DNA of 64,000 nucleotides, taken from contig CACOSI010000002.1 in NCBI GenBank assembly GCA_902629855.1, positions 7,501-71,500 of the forward strand, written 5' to 3'. Below the pieces are notes generated by a model. That model searched no databases and was not told the DNA's origin. It was given only the letters and a program-made list of their open reading frames with translations. Positions 8,094 to 16,949 of this stretch are shown in pieces. This stretch comes from an uncultured Fidelibacterota bacterium. Its GTDB lineage: Bacteria > Fidelibacterota > Marinisomatia > Marinisomatales > Marinisomataceae. The stretch's first letter is position 1. Each line of letters opens with the position of its first letter. Both the position numbers and the translations under genes were made by a program.

Positions 8094-9539
8094 GTGAAAA
8101 TAAAATATATCTTTTTTATATCAGCATTTATTTTTAGTTGTTCCAGTCCTGAACCAATAAACATGGATGATATGCTTGTTGAGAGAGATAATATTCTTTA
8201 TACAAAATACACTGATCAACCATATACTGGACCAGTTTTTTCTTTATACCCTAATAAGCAATTAAAAACTGAAATTACTTACAAAGATGGTAAAATAGAT
8301 GGACAATCCAAATTTTTCTATGATAATGGTCAAATAAAATGGAATAAATCATATAAAAATGGTTTTCTGGATGGATTATCAATATCATACAGATCAAATG
8401 GAAAAATTGAATCTGAAAAAAATTACAAAGAAGGCAAAGAAAATGGTTCATGGAAGATATATGATTCTAACGATCAATTAAAACTTGAAAAAACGTTTAA
8501 GTTAGGTATTCAGGATGGAATATATAGAACTTTTTATAACAATGGACAAGTTGAAGAAGAAAGATTGTATGTTAATGGAAAACTAAATGGAGCTTGGAAA
8601 TCATATAGGCCAGATGGACAATTAAAGTTAGAAAAAAATTATAAAGAAGATTTTCAAGATGGATTATATAAGTCATATTATAATAATGGACAACCAGAAG
8701 AAGAGAGAAATTATTTTGAAGGTATAGAAAATGGAACATGGAAATCATTTTTCAATGATGGTAAAATTCAAGAAGAAAAAATTTATGATAATGGAATTTT
8801 AATTAGTAAAAAAGAATTCGATTACTATTCAAATGGACAAATTTTAAAAGAGCAAAACTATAACAAAAGCGAAAAGAATCCTTTTTGCTGCTATGAAAAG
8901 AATGGAGATTTCAAAGACTACTACTCTAATGGTCAGATAAGATCTGAAGGTTTCTATAAAGATGGTATGCTAGAAGGTTCATTTAAGCAATATTTCTCAA
9001 ATGGCCAAATAATGATTGAAAAAAAATACAATCAAGAAAAAAGAGATGGAATATATAGAACTTTTTATAACAATGGACAAGTTGAAGAAGAAAGATTGTA
9101 TGCTAATGGAAAACTAAATGGAGCTTGGAAATCATATAGGTCAGATGGACAATTAAAGTTAGAAAAAAATTACAAAGATGATAAGCTTCAAGGGATTTTC
9201 AGAGAATTTTTTTCTAATGGACAATTAGAATGGGAAAAAACTTATAAAGATGGCGTTTTAGATGGTATATGGAAATCATTTTTTAATAATGGTAAGCCAG
9301 AAGCTGAAAAAATTTATAAAGATGGTAGTCTTATTAGTAAGAAAGAATTCGATTATTATCCAAATGGAAGATTAAAATCCGAAGAATCATTTATGGATAA
9401 TGAACTACATGGGTTTTTCAGAGAATATTTTTCAAATGGTCAGCTCAGAATAGAAGGTGAATATAAAAATGGTAAGCAGATCGGTGAATGGAAATTTTAT
9501 GATACTGATGGAAACCTAGAATTAGAGGGTAATTACTAA
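8094..9539 (+). CDS. Surface lipoprotein made of MORN_2 repeats
   Basis: Starting at GTG 8094 the product has 481 residues and opens with a lipoprotein signal (MKIKYIFFISAFIFSC, lipobox FSC). The frame is open further upstream but that part has no signal character. The mature protein is almost entirely about 18 repeats of roughly 23 residues with a core such as FYNNGQ, YRSDGQ or YFSNGQ followed by EEERLYVNGKLNGAWKSY-like strands. It should form a long beta-solenoid-like rod attached to the outer membrane; the function is unknown. Two segments (8514-8647 and 9045-9178) are almost identical DNA, a sign of recent internal duplication or gene conversion. Confidence 0.8.
   Translation: MKIKYIFFISAFIFSCSSPEPINMDDMLVERDNILYTKYTDQPYTGPVFSLYPNKQLKTEITYKDGKIDGQSKFFYDNGQIKWNKSYKNGFLDGLSISYRSNGKIESEKNYKEGKENGSWKIYDSNDQLKLEKTFKLGIQDGIYRTFYNNGQVEEERLYVNGKLNGAWKSYRPDGQLKLEKNYKEDFQDGLYKSYYNNGQPEEERNYFEGIENGTWKSFFNDGKIQEEKIYDNGILISKKEFDYYSNGQILKEQNYNKSEKNPFCCYEKNGDFKDYYSNGQIRSEGFYKDGMLEGSFKQYFSNGQIMIEKKYNQEKRDGIYRTFYNNGQVEEERLYANGKLNGAWKSYRSDGQLKLEKNYKDDKLQGIFREFFSNGQLEWEKTYKDGVLDGIWKSFFNNGKPEAEKIYKDGSLISKKEFDYYPNGRLKSEESFMDNELHGFFREYFSNGQLRIEGEYKNGKQIGEWKFYDTDGNLELEGNY
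8514..8647 (+). repeat. Near-identical direct repeat, copy 1, within the MORN gene
   Basis: A 134-base segment covering more than two MORN repeats that matches 9045-9178 with about three base differences, far closer than the other repeats of this gene are to one another. Confidence 0.85.
9045..9178 (+). repeat. Near-identical direct repeat, copy 2, within the MORN gene
   Basis: Second copy of the 134-base segment at 8514-8647. The few differences are single transitions. Recombination between the copies would stay in frame and remove about 177 codons. Confidence 0.85.
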
Positions 9540-9550
9540 TTTTTAAATTT

Positions 9551-9558
9551 TATATTTA
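9551..9558 (+). promoter_or_regulatory. Candidate -7 box (TATATTTA) before the SMR gene
   Basis: TATATTTA begins 11 bases before the ATG at 9562, as at yajC and pyrF. No matching TTG element is seen 20 bases upstream, and the region is very AT-rich, so this is a weak call. Confidence 0.2.
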
Positions 9559-9561
9559 TAT

Positions 9562-9888
9562 ATGAATTCATACTTAATACTCTTTGCTGCAATAGCATTT
9601 GAAGTAATAGGGACATTAATGCTTCCTATAACTCAAAGCTTTAGCAAAATAGTTCCAAGTAGCTTAGTTATTTTTTTCTATGCATTATCCTTCTATTTCT
9701 TATCAATAACTGTAGAAAAATTACCTCTTGCAATTGTATATGCATCGTGGGCAGGATTAGGAGTTTTTACTATTTCTCTACTAAGTTATATTTTTTATAA
9801 ACAAACACTTAATTGGCAGACCATATTAGGTTTATTTTTCATTGTAATTGGAGTAGTTTTAGTTAATATTTATAAAACAGGAGATTAA
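9562..9888 (+). CDS. Small multidrug resistance (SMR) family transporter
   Basis: A 108-residue inner-membrane protein with four hydrophobic helices, the size and layout of EmrE/QacE/SugE proteins. The essential charged residue of the family is present as Glu14 in AAIAFEVIGTLML. The WAGLGVFTI segment in helix 3 matches the conserved W-x-G of the family. SMR proteins exchange protons for quaternary ammonium compounds, guanidinium or polyamines as dimers. The substrate cannot be told from sequence here. It sits one base before the monooxygenase-like gene. Confidence 0.9.
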   Translation: MNSYLILFAAIAFEVIGTLMLPITQSFSKIVPSSLVIFFYALSFYFLSITVEKLPLAIVYASWAGLGVFTISLLSYIFYKQTLNWQTILGLFFIVIGVVLVNIYKTGD

Positions 9889-9889
9889 A

Positions 9890-10192
9890 ATGTTTATAGC
9901 TATGAATAGATTTAAAATTGTAATTGAGAAAGGAAAAGAGTTTGAGGAAATTTGGAAAAATAGAACTTCAAGTCTTAAGGATGTACCAGGATTTGTGGAG
10001 TTTCATCTTGTAAAAGGTAGCACCGAAGATGATCATACTCTTTATGCTTCTCATACAATATGGAAAACGAAAAAAGATTTCCATAAATGGACAAAATCTC
10101 AAGCATTTAAGGATGCTCATAAAAATGCAGGAAAACATGGACATCTTTATTTAGGTCCTCCAAAATTTGAAGGTTTTGATGTCGTTTTATAA
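9890..10192 (+). CDS. Antibiotic-biosynthesis-monooxygenase-fold protein, IsdG/HmoB-like
   Basis: A 100-residue ferredoxin-like alpha/beta-barrel protein. The residues needed for heme breakdown in IsdG-type enzymes have counterparts: Asn6 (FIAMNRF), Trp67 (KDFHKWTKS) and His77 (FKDAHKN). This suggests a heme-degrading monooxygenase, although the wider ABM fold has other roles. A good Shine-Dalgarno (AGGAG at 9879) precedes the ATG. It starts one base after the SMR gene, and the following gene begins inside its 3' end. Confidence 0.75.
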   Translation: MFIAMNRFKIVIEKGKEFEEIWKNRTSSLKDVPGFVEFHLVKGSTEDDHTLYASHTIWKTKKDFHKWTKSQAFKDAHKNAGKHGHLYLGPPKFEGFDVVL

Positions 10193-11978
10193 AAAACTTT
10201 TTTTCACAGTATTAATTTCAAATTTTTTGTGTGCTCAAGATTTTATCAATGATGATTTAATAGAATCATTAATTGATGACTTTAATAGAGAAAAATACAA
10301 TTTAGTTTTAAAAAGAATTGATGAAATTGAACTGCAAGATTCAGATTATTCAATTGATGTCCTAGAAATCTTTTCAATGAAAGCTTATCTTGGATTAGAA
10401 GAATACGATAAAGCTTTGAAGATTTCAAAAAAAATTGATGTTAGAAAACTCGATAATAATTTAAGAACAATATATGCTCTTTCTTTAGGTGATATTTTTT
10501 CAGAAAAAGGTTTTTATGATAAAGCATTTGAAAGTTATTTATTGGCAAGAAAAAGTAATATTGATAAAAGATCCAATAAGCGTATAAATAAAAGGATCTA
10601 CAACATACTTCCAATGAATCTAAATGTAAAAAATTTAGAATTACTAAAAGTGTTAGAAAATGACATTAAAAACAAAAATTTGATTTCACTAGCTATTGCT
10701 TTAAATAGCATCACAACTGAGGATTCTGAGCTTATTGATATTTATTCATCTATAGACTATAGTCAATTAGATAGAGATTTTAGAGGGTATTATAATTTTA
10801 TTAGAAGAAATGTAGATTTTGGTACTAGCTATGGAAAAAAAGTTGGAGTTGTTCTACCTCTTAGCGGAGAAAATAAAGAATTATCCAATGCATTTCTTGA
10901 AGGATTATTAGAATCTAATAGAATTTCAAATTCCAGAAACAGAATACAATTTATCGTAATTGATAATTATGGAAGTCAAATTAATACAATAAATGCCTTT
11001 AATGATCTCGTAGAAAACCATAATGTAAGTGCCATTATAGGTCCTTATTCGGACGAAAATTTAATTTCAGGAGCTAATTCAATTTCAAATTTTAATATTC
11101 CAATTTTTACTCCTTTTAGTACTAATAGCTCTTTATTAAATATTAATAAAAATATTTATTTTTTGAATTCATCCATCAATTTTAAAAATGAACTACTTGT
11201 AAAATATATTTTAGAAGAGTTGGAGCTTAAAAATATAGCTATTATTGCTCCAAGAAGTAAAAATGGAATAAATGAAGTTGACTCATTTTTAACCTCACTT
11301 GATAGACAAAATAAGGAGCCGGTTTACATTGGATGGTATGATATTGATCAAGATATTGATTTAAGAGAAAATTTTAAAAAATTACGTAAAGTTGCATGGG
11401 AAATTGAAAATCAAAATGAATATCAAGAATTTCTGGGTGTTGATATTGATGTTCTAGATTCTATGTTTGAAGTCGATTCTGATGAAGTTTATGATATGTT
11501 CAACATACAGGAAGATGATTCTATTGATTCAACTAGAGTTGTATTAGAAACAATCGATGGAATTTTTTTTCCAGTTGAAAGATCATCATTAAATTTTATT
11601 GCATCTCAAATTTCTTTATCAAATCTTGAAACACAGCTGATGGGTAACGACGGATGGCTTGATATGGATCTTCTAAAAGAAGAAGCAATTTATCCCCACA
11701 TAAGTGATATGATATTTGTAACAAGCTATTCTCCGAAATATAATGTTGGAAATTCATTTGATTATGACCCAGTTTTAAATAATGCATTTCATTTTGGATT
11801 AGATTTTTCAAATTTTTTGATTAATTCTAAATCTGTTAATGGTAAATTTATTTTAAATAAGTCATCAGACTTTAAGGGATACACTCGTGAGTTTGATTTT
11901 ACAGAATCACAATCAAATATTTCCCCGAAGATTGTGAAATTTTCGAATAAAAGAATTTATAATACTGATAAAGAATAA
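10179..11978 (+). CDS. Exported protein with TPR-like N-terminus and type 1 periplasmic-binding fold (LpoA-like)
   Basis: About 599 residues with a signal peptide (MSFYKKLFFTVLISNFLCAQ). Residues about 25-200 are helical and TPR-like (EEYDKALKISKK, KGFYDKAFESYLLARK). From about 215 a periplasmic-binding type 1 fold begins with KKVGVVLPLSGENKEL, then AIIGPYSDENLISGA and IPIFTPFSTNS. This two-part layout resembles LpoA, the activator of penicillin-binding protein 1A, but a substrate-binding protein of another kind is possible. I chose ATG 10179 over the TTG at 10167 because it gives a clean signal peptide; it overlaps the preceding gene by 14 bases. Confidence 0.65.
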   Translation: MSFYKKLFFTVLISNFLCAQDFINDDLIESLIDDFNREKYNLVLKRIDEIELQDSDYSIDVLEIFSMKAYLGLEEYDKALKISKKIDVRKLDNNLRTIYALSLGDIFSEKGFYDKAFESYLLARKSNIDKRSNKRINKRIYNILPMNLNVKNLELLKVLENDIKNKNLISLAIALNSITTEDSELIDIYSSIDYSQLDRDFRGYYNFIRRNVDFGTSYGKKVGVVLPLSGENKELSNAFLEGLLESNRISNSRNRIQFIVIDNYGSQINTINAFNDLVENHNVSAIIGPYSDENLISGANSISNFNIPIFTPFSTNSSLLNINKNIYFLNSSINFKNELLVKYILEELELKNIAIIAPRSKNGINEVDSFLTSLDRQNKEPVYIGWYDIDQDIDLRENFKKLRKVAWEIENQNEYQEFLGVDIDVLDSMFEVDSDEVYDMFNIQEDDSIDSTRVVLETIDGIFFPVERSSLNFIASQISLSNLETQLMGNDGWLDMDLLKEEAIYPHISDMIFVTSYSPKYNVGNSFDYDPVLNNAFHFGLDFSNFLINSKSVNGKFILNKSSDFKGYTREFDFTESQSNISPKIVKFSNKRIYNTDKE

Positions 11979-11987
11979 ATAAAAGGG

Positions 11988-12608
11988 ATGATAATTGATT
12001 TTTCCAAAGAATTACAATTAGATAAAGTAAAAATTCTCTTTTCAAACGAACGAATTAAAACTTTTCCTCAAAAGAAGAAAATTATAAATATGAATCAAAC
12101 TCATTCTTCAAAAATTTCTCAAGTATCAAACAAGACTTTATACTACAAATCAACTGATGGTTTATTATCAAACAATATAAATCACATTCTTGAGATTTCA
12201 GTAGCTGACTGCTTACCAATTTTTGTATATAATCAAAAAAAATTTTGCATTGGAGTTGTACATGCCGGTTGGAAAGGTTTAAAAAAAGGAATTATAAGCA
12301 ATTTATCTCAAGCTTTAAATTCGTATGATAATCTTTCTGATTTTAAAATTTTTATTGGTCCATCAATTTCACAAAAAAATTATGAGGTTAAGAAAGATTT
12401 TCTTGAGTATTTTGAAAGAGAATATTTTCTAATTATAGACGATAAGTACTATTTAAATTTAAAAAAAATAGCAGTTAAGCAATTAGTTTTAGAAGGATTT
12501 AAGGATATTGAGGTTAGTAAAATTTGTACTTTTGAAAACCACAATTTCCATTCATTTCGAAGAAATGGAACGGAAAAAAGAATGAGAGGTTACATTTATT
12601 ATGAATGA
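11988..12608 (+). CDS. pgeF: YfiH/PgeF family purine nucleoside phosphorylase-like (multicopper 'laccase domain') protein
   Basis: A 206-residue protein of the DUF152/YfiH family. The metal-site motifs are present: NQTHSSKI (His), VADCLPIF (Cys) and GVVHAGWKGLKKGI (His), then IGPSIS and a C-terminal RRNGTEKRMRGYIY. E. coli PgeF edits peptidoglycan precursors, and related enzymes act as purine nucleoside phosphorylases or adenosine deaminases, so the exact reaction is open. An AAAAGGG Shine-Dalgarno sits just before ATG 11988. It overlaps uppP by eight bases, a fitting neighbour for cell-wall work. Confidence 0.88.
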   Translation: MIIDFSKELQLDKVKILFSNERIKTFPQKKKIINMNQTHSSKISQVSNKTLYYKSTDGLLSNNINHILEISVADCLPIFVYNQKKFCIGVVHAGWKGLKKGIISNLSQALNSYDNLSDFKIFIGPSISQKNYEVKKDFLEYFEREYFLIIDDKYYLNLKKIAVKQLVLEGFKDIEVSKICTFENHNFHSFRRNGTEKRMRGYIYYE

Positions 12609-13362
12609 ATTTATTAATTATTTTATATTAGGTTTAATTCAAGGTGTGACAGAATTTTTTCCAATAAGTAGTTCTGGACATTTGGTATTATTTGAAAATT
12701 TTTTAAAAATTAAAAATTCTGGAGCATCTGCAGAAATTATTGCTCACTTTGGAACTCTTTTTAGCATAATTCTTTACTACAGATCTACTTTTTTTTCTAA
12801 TGAAAACTCAGATGATTTTTTTCATATAAATACAATCAAAATGCTTATTGTATCAACAATTCCTGCAGTTTTTGTTGGTTTCTTTTTTGACTTAGAAGTT
12901 TTTTTCAAATATGACTTTGTTAAAATATCTTTGCTAGTAAATGGTATCATCTTAATTATTCTAAGTAATATGAAAAGTAGATTATCCAGCGATTTTTTAA
13001 ATTTTGATAATTTAAACTATAAAACATCATTTTTTTTAGGATGTTGTCAAGCTTTTGCAATGCTTCCTGGCGTATCGCGGTCAGGAATGGTAATAAGTGC
13101 TGGATTATTCGCAGGACTTGAAAAGAAAAAAATTATTCAATATGCCTTTTTTATGGCTATTCCAGTAATTTTACTTTCAATTATATATAAATTTTTATTT
13201 TCAAATGGTTTTAATTCAATTTCAATTGAATCTTCATTTGTATTGTTTATTTCTTCATTTGTATTTGGATATTTCAGTCTAGTTTTCTTGATCAAATTCC
13301 TAGAAAATTACAGCTTTATGTGGTTTGGATTCTACTGCATTCTAATTAGTTTTATATTATGA
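12601..13362 (+). CDS. uppP: Undecaprenyl-diphosphatase
   Basis: A 253-residue inner-membrane enzyme that recycles the lipid carrier by cutting undecaprenyl diphosphate to the monophosphate. Both BacA/UppP signature motifs are present: GLIQGVTEFFPISSSGHLVL near residue 12-31, containing the essential Glu and SSSGH, and LPGVSRSGMVIS in the second half. Multiple hydrophobic helices follow. It lies between pgeF and the symporter with overlaps at both ends (8 and 4 bases), so it is translated as part of the operon. Confidence 0.95.
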   Translation: MNEFINYFILGLIQGVTEFFPISSSGHLVLFENFLKIKNSGASAEIIAHFGTLFSIILYYRSTFFSNENSDDFFHINTIKMLIVSTIPAVFVGFFFDLEVFFKYDFVKISLLVNGIILIILSNMKSRLSSDFLNFDNLNYKTSFFLGCCQAFAMLPGVSRSGMVISAGLFAGLEKKKIIQYAFFMAIPVILLSIIYKFLFSNGFNSISIESSFVLFISSFVFGYFSLVFLIKFLENYSFMWFGFYCILISFIL

Positions 13363-14870
13363 TTGAAATAATATTTATAATTTATCTTTCATTGATAATT
13401 TTTGTCGGAATTTTATCAAATAGATTTGTCTCATCTCAACTAGATTTTTTGCTAGCAGGTAGAAAACTTGGACCATGGGTTACTGCTTTTTCAGAAAGAG
13501 CCTCAGGCGAATCCGCCTGGCTTCTATTAGGTTTACCTGGAGCAGCTATTGCAATTGGATATGGTGAGTTTTGGGCTGTAATAGGAATAACTTTTGGAAT
13601 AATATCTTCTTGGTTTCTAATAGCTGAAAAATTGAGATTTGAAACTGAAAAATTAGATGCAATGACTATCCCAGATTTTTTAGAAAAAAAGTTCGAGGAT
13701 AAATCAGGAATTATAAAAAATGTTTCAGCGGTTATAATTGGAACATTTTTTACATTTTATGTTTCTGCTCAATTTCATGGTTCAGGAAAGATTTTAAATA
13801 CAATTTTTGACATAGATCATCTTTATGGTATTTCGCTTAGCGCTATAATAATTATAATATATACAATATTAGGTGGATTACTGGCAGTTGCTTGGACAGA
13901 TCTTATTCAAGGAATTTTGATGATAGGAACTTTAGTTATATTACCAATTATAGGTTTATTTGAGCTAATGTCTTTTGATAAAGAAATCAGTGAACTAATC
14001 CTTTTTCAAGATGTGTCAAAGAACTCCTATTTTAGTGGTTTAACAGGTTTTTCAGCACTTTCTGTTGCTCTTGGAGGAATGAGTTGGGGTCTAGGTTATT
14101 TTGGACAACCTCATCTACTCATAAGATATATGGCCATCAAATCCGTTGAAGATGTTAAAAAAGCAAAATGGATTGCAGCATTTTGGGCTATTCCAGGAAT
14201 ATCTGGAGCTTTTTTAATTGGTATTATCGCTATGAGTTACTTTGGGGAAAGCTTTTTTCTTGATAAAGATCCTGAAATTGCAATGCCATTATTAGCACAA
14301 ACGCTTTTACCAGCATGGATGGCCGGTTTATTAATATCTGGAGCAGTTGCAGCTATGATGTCTACGGCAGATTCTCAATTACTGGTTTCTACATCAGCCA
14401 TTAGTGAAGATTTAAAGTTTAATCGATTTAAAAATAATAAAGAATCAGATACACTTTTAAATACTAGATACATTACAATTTTATTAGGTGTATTTGCATA
14501 TATAATAGCAATGTATTCACAATATTCTGGAGATACTATTTTTGGAATTGTAAGTTTTGCTTGGAGTGGATTGGGTTCTTCTTTTGGACCTGCAGTAATA
14601 TTATCCTTATGGTGGCATAAAACAACTCGCCAAGGAATTATTGCCGGATTATTTACAGGGTCTTTATCAACAATAATATGGGGAAGTAGTCCTTATCTCC
14701 AATCGCTAATGACGGAGAGATTGTCAAGTTTTGTTTTAGCCTTTTTAGCAGTTTTAATAGTTAGTAAAATAACATTTAAGAAAAAAGTAAATACTGTAAT
14801 AAATGATGAAAGTGAACCAGTTATACAATCAGGTAGCTATGGTATAGCTGTTGAAAAGGGTAGTGATTAA
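13359..14870 (+). CDS. putP: Sodium/proline symporter (SSS family)
   Basis: A 503-residue transporter with about 13 hydrophobic helices, of the solute:sodium symporter family. The N-terminal segment LLAGRKLGPWVTAFSERASGESAWLLLGLPGA matches PutP closely, where this region binds Na+ and proline; GGMSWGLGYFGQPHLLIRYMA is the other conserved PutP stretch. Proline as substrate is therefore likely but not certain. The ATG overlaps the uppP stop as ATGA. The proline-catabolic enzyme gene pruA is also in this window, although 46 kb away. Confidence 0.85.
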   Translation: MIEIIFIIYLSLIIFVGILSNRFVSSQLDFLLAGRKLGPWVTAFSERASGESAWLLLGLPGAAIAIGYGEFWAVIGITFGIISSWFLIAEKLRFETEKLDAMTIPDFLEKKFEDKSGIIKNVSAVIIGTFFTFYVSAQFHGSGKILNTIFDIDHLYGISLSAIIIIIYTILGGLLAVAWTDLIQGILMIGTLVILPIIGLFELMSFDKEISELILFQDVSKNSYFSGLTGFSALSVALGGMSWGLGYFGQPHLLIRYMAIKSVEDVKKAKWIAAFWAIPGISGAFLIGIIAMSYFGESFFLDKDPEIAMPLLAQTLLPAWMAGLLISGAVAAMMSTADSQLLVSTSAISEDLKFNRFKNNKESDTLLNTRYITILLGVFAYIIAMYSQYSGDTIFGIVSFAWSGLGSSFGPAVILSLWWHKTTRQGIIAGLFTGSLSTIIWGSSPYLQSLMTERLSSFVLAFLAVLIVSKITFKKKVNTVINDESEPVIQSGSYGIAVEKGSD

Positions 14871-14877
14871 TTTTAAT

Positions 14878-15867
14878 ATGATGGATGCATTAACTTTTGT
14901 TCAAAAAAATCTAAAGGATGATGAAAACTATCTCTTAGTTGGTGACAATGACTTTTTATACCTTTTTATAAAAAATAAAATAAAAAAGAAGTTTGGTAAA
15001 AATTTAGATATTGAAATTTATGACTGTTCAGAAAAATCATCATCAGAAAATAGTTTGATTACTTCATTTACAGAAATTGATATGTTTGAACAGCATAAGA
15101 TTATCATAATCAAAAACATAAATAAATTATCAAAAAAAAATCACGATTTTGTTTTACAAAATATTAATAATGTAAACAAAAACATTTATGTTTTTGTCGA
15201 TCATAGTTTTTTAGGTTATGACTTTAAATCTAAAAAAAATAATATTAAAAATTCTTTTTCTAAAAAATTATCTCAGTCAACAACAACAGTTAATATTTCA
15301 ACTCCGTTTGAAAGTGAAATGAAAAAATGGATTAAGTTATTTTCTAAAGAACTTAATATTGATGTAAGTGAAAAATACTCAACTGAATTAATAAGTAATT
15401 TTGGGAATAATTTTTCAGAAATATTTAATGATTTATCTAATCAAAGTATTTTAGGTACTGATATTGATTCAGAGCAGAATGCTGTGAAAAATTTTCAAAA
15501 AAATAAACAACTTTGGGAATTTAATTATGCTGTTTGCGATAAAAATGTTGATAAAATTCATGAAATTGGATTTTATTTAATGAAACAACACGGTTTATCG
15601 TTTATTGTTAATTCATTATTTTCAATTTTTGATGCTTTGTTTTTGACAAAAATTAATCAGGGAACATTATTTGAAGGATCTAGTAGAAACATTAAGGGAA
15701 ATGTAATTAAAAGAATAGCTTCATCATCAAAAAACTATACTTTAATTGAACTTGAAAATGCTATAACGATTTTAAATACATTAGATAAAAATATTAAAAC
15801 AAGAAAAATAATCGATGAGTCAGAATTTACAAATACAGTTAACGGGATCTTTAACTATGAAGGATGA
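14878..15867 (+). CDS. holA: DNA polymerase III delta subunit-like protein
   Basis: About 329 residues of low overall conservation. The layout fits HolA, the clamp-loader subunit that opens the sliding clamp: an N-terminal pseudo-AAA+ domain with NYLLVGDNDFLYLFIKNKI in place of a P-loop, the ITSFTEIDMFEQHKIIIIKNINKL strand region, then ISTPFESEMKKWIKLFSKEL and a helical collar domain ending with ELENAITILNTLDKNIKT. I favour ATG 14878; a TTG at 14851 would overlap the symporter by 20 bases. The following sigma factor gene starts inside its 3' end. Confidence 0.7.
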   Translation: MMDALTFVQKNLKDDENYLLVGDNDFLYLFIKNKIKKKFGKNLDIEIYDCSEKSSSENSLITSFTEIDMFEQHKIIIIKNINKLSKKNHDFVLQNINNVNKNIYVFVDHSFLGYDFKSKKNNIKNSFSKKLSQSTTTVNISTPFESEMKKWIKLFSKELNIDVSEKYSTELISNFGNNFSEIFNDLSNQSILGTDIDSEQNAVKNFQKNKQLWEFNYAVCDKNVDKIHEIGFYLMKQHGLSFIVNSLFSIFDALFLTKINQGTLFEGSSRNIKGNVIKRIASSSKNYTLIELENAITILNTLDKNIKTRKIIDESEFTNTVNGIFNYEG

Positions 15868-16432
15868 TTTCAAGCTTTCAGATGAAAAGTTAATTGCTTT
15901 ATTTCAAAGTGGAGATATAAATGCCTATAATGAGCTAGTTGAAAGATATAAAGAAAGACTATTTAATTTTGTACTTAGATATTTTAATAATAAGGAACAA
16001 GCCGAAGATGTGGTTCAAGATACATTAATTAAACTATACACTCATGCGAGTTATTATAAAAATGTGGCTAAGTTTTCAACATGGATTTTTACAATAGCCA
16101 AAAATAATGCACTTACTGAATTAAGAAAAAATAAGAGAAAAAGGACAGAATCTTTGTGGACAGAAGATGGTAATCCTCTTGATATAAATTCTAAAGAGCA
16201 GTCATTAGATCAAAAGACACACAATGAGTTTGCGATCAATCAACTAAACAAATTTTTAGATGAAATTCCTGAGAATTTTCGAATGGCAGTAGTTTTGAGA
16301 GATTTTCAGGAACTTTCATACGATGAAATAAGTAAGATACTTGAAATACCAATTGGAACAATCAAATCTAGAATAAATAGAGGAAGAATTCAATTGGCAG
16401 AAAAAATGAAACATTTTAAGGAGCAAAAATGA
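15857..16432 (+). CDS. ECF-type RNA polymerase sigma factor (sigma-70 family, RpoE-like)
   Basis: A 191-residue sigma factor with only regions 2 and 4. Region 2 shows YNELVERYKERLFNFVLRYFNNKEQAEDVVQDTLIKLY and the -10-recognising KFSTWIFTIAKNNALTELRK. Region 4 ends in a helix-turn-helix, FRMAVVLRDFQELSYDEISKILEIPIGTIKSRINRGR. The start is ATG 15857, where the family N-terminus begins; a longer frame from 15815 lies inside the holA gene. It overlaps the downstream membrane protein gene as ATGA, the usual arrangement of an ECF sigma factor and its anti-sigma factor. Confidence 0.92.
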   Translation: MKDDFKLSDEKLIALFQSGDINAYNELVERYKERLFNFVLRYFNNKEQAEDVVQDTLIKLYTHASYYKNVAKFSTWIFTIAKNNALTELRKNKRKRTESLWTEDGNPLDINSKEQSLDQKTHNEFAINQLNKFLDEIPENFRMAVVLRDFQELSYDEISKILEIPIGTIKSRINRGRIQLAEKMKHFKEQK

Positions 16433-16902
16433 ATTATAATAAATTTGAAGACCAAATTTCTGATTGGATTGAAAATTCAATGGATATAAAGCAGAGAAAA
16501 GAATTCGAAAAATTTTTATCTGAAAATCCTGAATATTTATCGAAAGTTGAATCTATTAAAGATGTAATGAATATGATGAAAGATGCTCCTTCATTGAAAA
16601 CATCCGAAGACTTCACCAAAAGATTAAATGAGAAGATTGCTTCACTTAAAAGTGAAAAAAAGCCAATGGGTATCCTTGGATTTTCAAAAAGAAACTTTGC
16701 ATTTTTGACTCTTTCTGTTTTAGGAATTTTACTTCTTTCAGGATATCTATTGCAACCAAGTTTTTCTTCATATTCTATAGTTGATGAAGAGACTATCGAT
16801 AATAACATAGATAAAGAAGAAATTGATAAAGAATCGAATGAAATCAACGATATTGATATTCTTAATGATGTAAATGGTTCTTTTGTTACAGATAAAGATT
16901 AA
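16429..16902 (+). CDS. Probable membrane-anchored anti-sigma factor
   Basis: A 157-residue protein with a cytoplasmic N-terminal helical part (1-85), one hydrophobic helix at about 90-108 and a short acidic periplasmic tail (many Asp, Glu and Asn). Position directly after an ECF sigma gene, with an ATGA overlap and a Shine-Dalgarno AAGGAG, argues for an anti-sigma factor. The N-terminus (DQISDWIENSMDIKQRKEFEKFL) resembles the sigma-binding helices of zinc-type anti-sigma factors, but there is no His-x3-Cys-x2-Cys, so it is of the zinc-free kind. What releases it is unknown. Confidence 0.7.
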   Translation: MNYNKFEDQISDWIENSMDIKQRKEFEKFLSENPEYLSKVESIKDVMNMMKDAPSLKTSEDFTKRLNEKIASLKSEKKPMGILGFSKRNFAFLTLSVLGILLLSGYLLQPSFSSYSIVDEETIDNNIDKEEIDKESNEINDIDILNDVNGSFVTDKD

Positions 16903-16912
16903 ATTCATAGAA

Positions 16913-16943
16913 TTGTAAATATCCTTTCTCAGATGTAATTTGC
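16913..16943 (+). promoter_or_regulatory. Candidate FCB-type promoter (TTG-N20-TAATTTGC)
   Basis: TTG at 16913-16915 and TAATTTGC at 16936-16943 are separated by exactly 20 bases, agreeing with the -33 TTTG / -7 TAnnTTTG promoters described in Bacteroidetes. The ATG of the TPR gene follows at 16950. The same spacing recurs before yajC, pyrF and ileS. Confidence 0.45.
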
Positions 16944-16949
16944 ATTGTT

